This document shows, piece by piece, positions 58,735 to 64,000 of a stretch of DNA of 64,000 nucleotides. The translations under genes and the position numbers were made by a program. The stretch comes from JABDGR01 sp964561455 (GTDB taxonomy: Bacteria > Verrucomicrobiota > Verrucomicrobiia > Opitutales > JABDGR01): contig CAZLPS010000005.1 in the NCBI GenBank assembly GCA_964561455.1, positions 36,189-100,188 on the forward strand, written 5' to 3'. Positions within the stretch are counted from its first letter, which is position 1. The number at the start of each line of letters is the position of its first letter. The notes under the pieces were generated by a model. It saw only the letters and a list, made by a program, of their open reading frames with translations. It was not told the origin of the DNA and did no database searches.

Positions 58735-59748
58735 TCACTTCTTGGGCAGCGTCAGCAGATCCTGAATCTCGGCGGTGTCGAGATTTGCCTTGGTCGCAAG
58801 TTTCGCGCCTGTATCAATGACTTTTTCCACGGGTTTTTTTGCGAGGTAATCAAGCATGACCCGTACGCCTTCATAGCCGATTTTCTTGGGATTTTGGAGG
58901 ACAAGGGCATTGATGGCGCCCGCGCGCAGTCCGTCCACATTTTGCTGGCCGCCGTCGAAGCCGACAAACTTGATTTTGCCCGCCAGCCCCATTTTTTGCA
59001 GGGTCAGGAGCATTCCATTGGTGCTCGATTCATTGGGGGTAAAGACGCCATCCACCTGGTCCCTATAGGTCAGCAACACATTTCCGCTTTTTTCCACGGC
59101 GCTATCCACGCCTTGGCCCGCGTAGTTCTTGGAGTCGAGAATTTTGATGTTGGGGTGCTTGCCGATGGCGTCAAGAAAGCCCGCTTCGCGCTCGTCACAA
59201 CTGGCGGAGCCGGGACTATAACGCAGCAGTATGACGCTGCCTTTTTCGCCCAGCGCCCGCGCGAGTTCGTCGCCCGCCATTTGGCCCCCCTTGAAATTGT
59301 CCGTGCGCACATAGGAGACGAGTTCATTGTATTGCAACGCGGAATCCCCCACGGCGAGCGGGATGCCGGCCTGGTGGGCGAGGGTGGCGGGGCTGACGAG
59401 GGCCTTGTCGTCAATCGGGCACAAAATGATTCCATCCACCTTCTGGGCGATGTAATTCTGCATCATGGTGATTTGCCCGTCAGCATCGCCGTCTTTGACG
59501 GGGGCATCAAAAGTTACTTCTACAGGCGTGCCGGCCGCATTGGCTTCCGCCTCCGCCTGACGTGCGCCAGCCTCCACAAACTTCCAGTAAACGTCCTGCA
59601 GGCCCTTGGCAATATAGACGAGATGCAGCTTTTTACCCGCAGCGGGTGCCGCCTCGGCGGTTTTGTTGCCGCCGCACGAGGCCAGGAGGGTGAGGGCGGC
59701 CGCGCAAAAGCTGCTGATCAGGGCTGGGCGAAGGAATCCGATTTTCAT
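58735..59748 (-). CDS. Sugar ABC transporter substrate-binding lipoprotein
   Basis: 337 aa. Lipoprotein signal ending LLASC, then a periplasmic-binding-protein fold of the ribose/galactose (type I, Peripla_BP_4) class: VKDGDADGQITMMQNYIAQKVDGIILCPIDDKAL, GGQMAGDELARALGEKGSVILL and GVFTPNESSTNGMLLTLQKMGL. No ABC permease or ATPase is next to it, so it is an orphan whose transporter lies elsewhere. Confidence 0.9.
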   Translation of the reverse strand: MKIGFLRPALISSFCAAALTLLASCGGNKTAEAAPAAGKKLHLVYIAKGLQDVYWKFVEAGARQAEAEANAAGTPVEVTFDAPVKDGDADGQITMMQNYIAQKVDGIILCPIDDKALVSPATLAHQAGIPLAVGDSALQYNELVSYVRTDNFKGGQMAGDELARALGEKGSVILLRYSPGSASCDEREAGFLDAIGKHPNIKILDSKNYAGQGVDSAVEKSGNVLLTYRDQVDGVFTPNESSTNGMLLTLQKMGLAGKIKFVGFDGGQQNVDGLRAGAINALVLQNPKKIGYEGVRVMLDYLAKKPVEKVIDTGAKLATKANLDTAEIQDLLTLPKK

Positions 59749-59903
59749 GGGTGTGGGGCAGGGTATTTGGGGTCAATGCGTGTGTAAACCACCAGCACGC
59801 AGAGTCAATCCAAACTGGCCACCTTCGCAAAATTACCGCTTCATGAGCAATTTGGAAAACCTTCGGGATTGCCTGCCGACACCGGTGTGTCACGATGCCG
59901 CGA

Positions 59904-60488
59904 ATGTTCACAGGACTTGTCGAAGAGGCCGGTACGGTGCGCGGGTTGGTTGAAACCAAAACCAGCTGGCGACTCCGCGTGCGCGCCCGAAAGGTGCTCC
60001 GCGGCCTGAAGATCGGCGACAGCCTTGCGGTCAACGGCTGCTGCCTGACCGTGGCACGCAAATCCGCCGCCACGCTGGAATTCGATTTACTCGAGGAAAC
60101 CCTGCGTCGGACCAATCTTGGGGGGGGCAAGCCGGGCATGTTGGTCAACCTGGAACGCAGTGTCGCGCACAACGCCCGTTTTGGCGGCCACTTCGTCACC
60201 GGTCATATTGACTGTGCCGGCACGGTCACGGTGTTCAAGCTCGCAGGCAAGAACCACTTCCTGAAAATCGCCTTCCCCCGGAAATTCGGAAAATTGGTGG
60301 TGGAAAAAGGCAGTATCGCCATCGACGGCGTCTCGCTCACCGTCGCTGAAGCCAGCCCGACCTCGCTCGCGGTTTGGTCGATCCCCCACACGTTGGCGGT
60401 CACCAATCTGCGGGGCCTCATTCCGGGAGCGCGGGTGAATCTGGAATTCGATTTGTTGGCGAAATATGCGTTGCAACGGGCCAAATAG
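59904..60488 (+). CDS. ribE: Riboflavin synthase alpha subunit
   Basis: 194 aa, forming riboflavin from two lumazines. It shows the two-domain repeat: MFTGLVEEAGTVRGL...CLTVARKSAATLEFDLL in the N-terminal half and GHFVTGHIDCAGTV...SIAIDGVSLTVAEASPTSLAVWSIPHTL in the second. The ATG at 59904 matches the conserved MFTG start (a second ATG lies 9 nt upstream). No FMN riboswitch was found in 59750-59903. Confidence 0.95.
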   Translation: MFTGLVEEAGTVRGLVETKTSWRLRVRARKVLRGLKIGDSLAVNGCCLTVARKSAATLEFDLLEETLRRTNLGGGKPGMLVNLERSVAHNARFGGHFVTGHIDCAGTVTVFKLAGKNHFLKIAFPRKFGKLVVEKGSIAIDGVSLTVAEASPTSLAVWSIPHTLAVTNLRGLIPGARVNLEFDLLAKYALQRAK

Positions 60489-60552
60489 CCTCCACCGCGC
60501 TATTTTCATTGCTCGATCTAGTTCGGGAAAAGTCTAAACACTGGGTCTAAAC

Positions 60553-60810
60553 ATGAAACTTCATGCGGATTGGCAGGTTCGGGCCCACCGCAACGGGGGC
60601 AGCGTTTCCGTGGTGCTCCCGCGCTGGTTTGCCGCGCCCGGCGACACTGTGATCGTCCGCCAGAAAGATGCGTTAACGCTTACCTTGCGACGGGTCGAAC
60701 CTCCGATGAAAACCGTGGGCGATTTGGCGCGCCGCATGCAGGAAATCGGTGGACCACCGATTGTTCGTCCGCCCCAGCCGCCCTTTGAAAAGCGGGCTCG
60801 TCTCCTATGA
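60553..60810 (+). CDS. vapB: Antitoxin, VapB-like (AbrB-fold)
   Basis: 85 aa. N-terminal QVRAHRNGGSVSVVLPRWFAAPGDTVIVRQKDALTLTLRRV fits a swapped-hairpin AbrB-type DNA-binding fold, and the C-terminal tail is hydrophobic and Pro-rich (IVRPPQPPFEKRARLL), as in antitoxins that plug PIN toxins. The stop overlaps the vapC start by 4 nt. Confidence 0.7.
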   Translation: MKLHADWQVRAHRNGGSVSVVLPRWFAAPGDTVIVRQKDALTLTLRRVEPPMKTVGDLARRMQEIGGPPIVRPPQPPFEKRARLL

Positions 60811-61205
60811 ATTACTGTCTCGATTCGGACACGCTGATCTATTTCTTAAACGGACGGCTGGGGCTGGCCGGGCGTTTGGGATCCGTTGCCGCATCCCACT
60901 TGCATGTTTCCGTGGTTTCCGTGGCCGAAATTCTAACGGGTTTTGAGAAGGCCCCCGGGCAGACGATAGCTGAACAACGGTTTCGGGAATTTCTTTCCGC
61001 AGTGACCGTGCTGCCTTTCGAATTCGAGGACGGCCGGCCGGCGGCGAGGATTAGGGCCATCCTCGAACAGGCCGGCTTAAAGATTGGGCCTTATGACCTG
61101 CAAATAGCCGGGCAGGCGTTGCGACGCGGCCTGACTTTGGTCACGCACAACGTCCGTCATTTCAAGCGAGTGCCCGGGCTGGTGGTGGAGGACTGGTCAG
61201 TTTGA
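60807..61205 (+). CDS. vapC: PIN-domain RNase toxin VapC
   Basis: 132 aa. PIN-domain metal-binding acids appear: Asp in YCLDSDTLIYF, Glu in VSVAEILTGFE and Asp in IGPYDLQIAGQAL; then VTHNVRHFKRVPGLVVEDW, typical of VapC. Full length, so probably functional ribonuclease toxin neutralised by the upstream VapB. Confidence 0.9.
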   Translation: MNYCLDSDTLIYFLNGRLGLAGRLGSVAASHLHVSVVSVAEILTGFEKAPGQTIAEQRFREFLSAVTVLPFEFEDGRPAARIRAILEQAGLKIGPYDLQIAGQALRRGLTLVTHNVRHFKRVPGLVVEDWSV

Positions 61206-61272
61206 AGTCGGACTAACTTCCTCCTCGTAGCACAAAAAAACTCCGGGACGCGGCCTCGCACTCAAAGAAAAA

Positions 61273-62847
61273 TCAATTCTCCACAATTCCCGCAATCGGA
61301 TAATCCCATTTGTCGGTGCGGAACGGCGCGGCGGGGAGGTCATAGCTGCTGTAGAGATTGCAGCCAACGCCTTCGGGATAGTCCATGAACGCATAGCGGA
61401 CGGCCACCGGGGTCTTCACTTCGGCGCTGCTCACCACAATGGTATCACCGACAATTTTGGCGTCGGCGTCCACAAACTTCTTGTCGTCGCCGGCCACTTG
61501 AAAGCCCTTCAGCGCGCCGCCTTTGGCCACCAGGCCGCCGCCAACATGGGTGTAATGCACCACGGCGGTTCCTCCCTTGACTTCCATGGACTGATAAACG
61601 GGACCGGTGTATTCGATATTCTGTTTGTAAGCATCGTGCAGGGCAATGAGCGACAGGCGGTAGCCGGTGGGTTGTTTATTGCCCGGGTGCACGTTTCGGG
61701 CTTCACCCGTGTCAATCGCCACGGACATGCCGGTATGGGGCAGGGATAAAATCGCTTCTTGCTGTTCGCGAATGAGGGGGTTGTTGCTGATATTCTGCTG
61801 GCCGGGAAGTTGCACCTCATAGAACGGCATGTCGCCTTCGCCCCATTTTGCCCGCCAATCTTTGACCAGGGTCTGCATGATGTGCCCGTAGAGCATGAGC
61901 CCAGGCGTGCCGCCCACAATGGACTCACCCTGATACCAAATCGCGCCGCGAATGGCGTATGGAATCAGCGGGTTGATCATGCCGTTAAACAACACCGTCG
62001 GCATGTGCTGGTCCCGGCTCGGGTCACCTCCGGCGGGGGCACCGGTGCGGGGCTTGTTGATGGGCGTCGGACGAAACGGCGCTGGCCCCGTGCGGCTGGC
62101 CGGATCGGCCTTAAAATATTTATAGGCGGCGTCGAGAATATCGAGATACGGCTTCAGCGGGGCGTCGGCCGTCAATGTCTCACGGGAAATCCACGCTTCC
62201 GCGCAGCTTGCGCCAGACGCCGAGGTCAAGATGCCCACGGGTACCTTGAGCTGCAGTTGCAAATCCCGGGCGAAAAGATAGCCTACGGCGGAAAACGTGC
62301 CCACAGTATCCGGACTGCATACCAACCAGCCCGAGTTGCGTACCGTCGTTTGCACGTCATAGGACTTCGTGTCATTGGCCGTGAACATCCGCACCAGCGG
62401 ATATTTGGCGGCCGCGATTTCGCCATCAGAATTGACCAGCGTATAGGGCCCTCCCGCCTTCACCGGAAACACCATGTTCGACTGCCCGGACGCCAACCAC
62501 ACTTCGCCCACGAGCACGTCGTCGAACTTCACTGGCGTCGCCGTTTTCGAGCCGCTGACCGTCATGGTCCGGCTTTCCGCCGAGGCCGCCATCACTTCCA
62601 GATCCACGCGCCATTTGCCATCGGCTGCCGCCTGCACGGTCTTCTTTTGGCCCGCGAACTCCACGGTCACCGACTCACCGGCGTCTGCCGTGCCCCAGAC
62701 AGGCACCTTCATCTCGCGCTGCAAAACCATGTGACTCGAAAAAGGGGTGGCGAGTTTAACATCGGCACGCAGCGTGACGGCGCTCAAAGCGACGCCGACG
62801 ATGAGCAAGGATTTCAAGAATATACGGGAAGCAGGGGTGGGTAACAT
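61273..62847 (-). CDS. Sialate O-acetylesterase
   Basis: 524 aa secreted SGNH-like esterase removing O-acetyl groups from sialic acids or related glycans. Signal peptide (SLLIVGVALSAVTLRAD), start SSHMVLQREMKVPVWGTADAGESVTVEF typical of the family, then LASGQSNMVFPVK (catalytic Ser in G-Q-S-N) and AIWYQGES, and a C-terminal beta domain. ATG 62847 chosen for the signal. Polysaccharide-degrading lifestyle is suggested. Confidence 0.9.
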   Translation of the reverse strand: MLPTPASRIFLKSLLIVGVALSAVTLRADVKLATPFSSHMVLQREMKVPVWGTADAGESVTVEFAGQKKTVQAAADGKWRVDLEVMAASAESRTMTVSGSKTATPVKFDDVLVGEVWLASGQSNMVFPVKAGGPYTLVNSDGEIAAAKYPLVRMFTANDTKSYDVQTTVRNSGWLVCSPDTVGTFSAVGYLFARDLQLQLKVPVGILTSASGASCAEAWISRETLTADAPLKPYLDILDAAYKYFKADPASRTGPAPFRPTPINKPRTGAPAGGDPSRDQHMPTVLFNGMINPLIPYAIRGAIWYQGESIVGGTPGLMLYGHIMQTLVKDWRAKWGEGDMPFYEVQLPGQQNISNNPLIREQQEAILSLPHTGMSVAIDTGEARNVHPGNKQPTGYRLSLIALHDAYKQNIEYTGPVYQSMEVKGGTAVVHYTHVGGGLVAKGGALKGFQVAGDDKKFVDADAKIVGDTIVVSSAEVKTPVAVRYAFMDYPEGVGCNLYSSYDLPAAPFRTDKWDYPIAGIVEN

Positions 62848-62929
62848 AGCGGGTGGGGGGGTGAGGGTAAATAGGGGTGGCAACCCCCAAAAAAAACCAA
62901 AAGTCCAATTTTGACAACTCTTTATCGCG

Positions 62930-63523
62930 CTACTTGGGCTCCAGCTTCACCCAGGCCATTCCGGCGGCCTTGGCCCCCTCGATATCCAGCACGCTGTCGC
63001 CCAACACCACGCAATCGCCCGCTTTTACGCCGAGGCGCCGCGCCGCCTCCAGAAAGGTGTCGGGCGCAGGCTTGCCGTGGGCCACGTCGTCAATCGTCAC
63101 CACCACATCATATAAATGTGCCGCGCCAATGTAGCGCAAGGTGCGGTTCACGGCTTCGCGCGTGCCTCCCGAGGCAATGGCCTGACGCTGGCCCCCGTCC
63201 GCCAGTTTCTGGGCAAAGGCAAATACTTCCGGCACTGCCTCGACGGTGTGATGAATTTCCGCCAGAATGGCATCCTGCGTCCGCGCCACGTTGGCCGGGT
63301 GCAGCTTTTCTCCGTGCTGCGTGTTCAGCAGGTCGACAAATTGTTCCACGCCGCGCCCGGCGTGGGAGATGAAAAAATCCCAAGTAAAATCAACCTTCGC
63401 GCCGTGGTCCGCCAAGGCTTTCTTCCAGGCCCGGTAATGCAGGTGCATGGACGCCGCCAGGGTGCCGTCGCAGTCAAAGATGTAACCGGCAAATTTGCCC
63501 GGCGGAGGAAGGACGATGCTCAT
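62930..63523 (-). CDS. HAD-superfamily phosphatase (beta-phosphoglucomutase-like)
   Basis: 197 aa. HAD motif I is IFDCDGTLAASM (Asp-x-Asp-Gly-Thr-Leu), motif II IASGGTREAV, motif III Lys in DVAHGKPAPDTFL, and motif IV VVLGDSVLDIEGAKAAGM. Cap domain helices lie between I and II. Substrate probably a sugar phosphate (phosphoglucomutase- or sorbitol-6-phosphatase-like). Adjacent to an aldolase gene. Confidence 0.9.
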   Translation of the reverse strand: MSIVLPPPGKFAGYIFDCDGTLAASMHLHYRAWKKALADHGAKVDFTWDFFISHAGRGVEQFVDLLNTQHGEKLHPANVARTQDAILAEIHHTVEAVPEVFAFAQKLADGGQRQAIASGGTREAVNRTLRYIGAAHLYDVVVTIDDVAHGKPAPDTFLEAARRLGVKAGDCVVLGDSVLDIEGAKAAGMAWVKLEPK

Positions 63524-63607
63524 GGAATTCCTGATCGCTGATTTTGATCTGATGGCGGAGTGAAAGGGTTGCCTTCACGGCCAAAGCCTGCCTTCCCAGC
63601 CCTTCAG

Positions 63608-63635
63608 AAATCATAAATCATAAATCTTAATTCAT
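63608..63635. repeat. Heptamer-phased repeat near the aldolase stop
   Basis: Four units in phase: AAATCAT, AAATCAT, AAATCTT, AATTCAT. It ends 3 nt from the TAG stop of the aldolase gene (63639-63641). Confidence 0.55.
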
Positions 63636-63638
63636 TGC

Positions 63639-64000
63639 CTACGCCACCGTCACTTCTTTGCAGAGATAGACATCCTGAATTGCATTGAGCAGCTTCGCGC
63701 CTTCCGCCAGCGGGCGCTGAAAGGCTTTGCGGCCCGAAATCAGGCCCATGCCGCCCGCGCGCTTGTTGATGACGGCCGTGGTCACGGCTTCGTCAAAGTC
63801 ATGGGCGCCCGACGCCCCGCCGGAATTGATGAGCCCTTGGCGGCCCATGTAGCAATTTGCCACCTGATAACGCGTGAGGTCAATCGGGTGGTCAGTCGTC
63901 AATTCGGTATAGACGCGCTTGTCAATTTTGCCGTAGCTCGAGTCACCCATTTGCAGCGCCAGGTAGCCGCCGTTGTTCTCCGGCAGCTTCTGCTTGATGA
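63639..64000 (-). CDS. Class I fructose-bisphosphate aldolase (partial)
   Basis: C-terminal ~120 residues; the gene continues beyond the window edge with IKQKLPENNGGYLALQMGDSSYGKID at its visible start. Phrases SGGASGAHDFDEAVTTAVINKRAGGMGLISGRKAFQRPL and GAKLLNAIQDVYLCKEVTVA fit the class I (Schiff-base, archaeal/DhnA-like) aldolase. The TAG stop lies beside a heptamer repeat. The cleavage lysine lies off-window. Confidence 0.85.
   Translation of the reverse strand, partial: IKQKLPENNGGYLALQMGDSSYGKIDKRVYTELTTDHPIDLTRYQVANCYMGRQGLINSGGASGAHDFDEAVTTAVINKRAGGMGLISGRKAFQRPLAEGAKLLNAIQDVYLCKEVTVA

Noticed and set aside
59750..59903. FMN riboswitch upstream of riboflavin synthase
   Set aside because: None of the conserved purine-rich segments of the RFN element were seen in the expected order.

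Overview
The window looks like chromosome from a free-living, rod-forming bacterium of the PVC group, most likely Verrucomicrobiota. This is inferred from gene style only: Bat/MoxR cluster, eukaryote-type glutamine synthetase, GxxExxY and four-helix-bundle cassettes, intergenic repeats and high GC. No rRNA, tRNA, CRISPR array, transposase or phage gene was seen. Nearly everything is chromosomal housekeeping in tight operons.

Layout. 1-5.1 kb: a GNAT acetyltransferase and gatCAB (minus strand), with a GxxExxY gene inserted between gatA and gatB. 5.1-7.1 kb: a heme/siderophore-type ABC transporter (ATPase plus permease). 7.2-13.1 kb: eight ORFs for small membrane proteins of one apparent family, surrounding a divergent Lgt-like gene and a radical SAM protein of the tetraether lipid synthase (Tes/MJ0619) type. 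13.1-19.5 kb: a decayed gene, an Ala-rich membrane protein, transaldolase, an ABC-2 exporter operon, acylphosphatase and a hypothetical. 19.5-27.9 kb: a large secreted protein behind a clear promoter, aspS (His31, non-discriminating type, matching gatCAB), remains of a toxin-antitoxin pair, cutA, a probable 6S RNA, a His-rich peptide, a SulP transporter and an AbiEii-like nucleotidyltransferase with its partner. 28-32.3 kb: type II and type I glutamine synthetases flanking a mini-kinase and a PP2C phosphatase; glnII has a sigma-54 promoter. 32.5-42.7 kb: O-antigen-ligase-like protein, CHASE2 adenylate cyclase, redoxin and the mreBCD-mrdA shape operon. 42.8-49.1 kb: a complete biotin pathway (bioA-nudix-bioB and bioD-F-G-C) with a BirA operator. 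49.3-58.6 kb: MoxR-DUF58-BatA-BatBC-BatD-BatE, interrupted by a four-helix-bundle cassette. 58.7-64 kb: sugar-binding lipoprotein, riboflavin synthase, VapBC, sialate esterase, HAD phosphatase and the end of a class I aldolase.

Two patterns stand out. First, gene junctions repeatedly carry short sequence made of phased 7-nt units (for example GAATTAA, AGTGTGG, AGCGGGG). At three or more places these form matching inverted arms, and at two of them the arms enclose one small gene inserted inside an operon. Several TAG stop codons coincide with the element edge. Second, the Tes-like/Lgt-like/small-membrane-protein block suggests an unexplored membrane-lipid locus. All statements come from reading the sequence; no database search was run.
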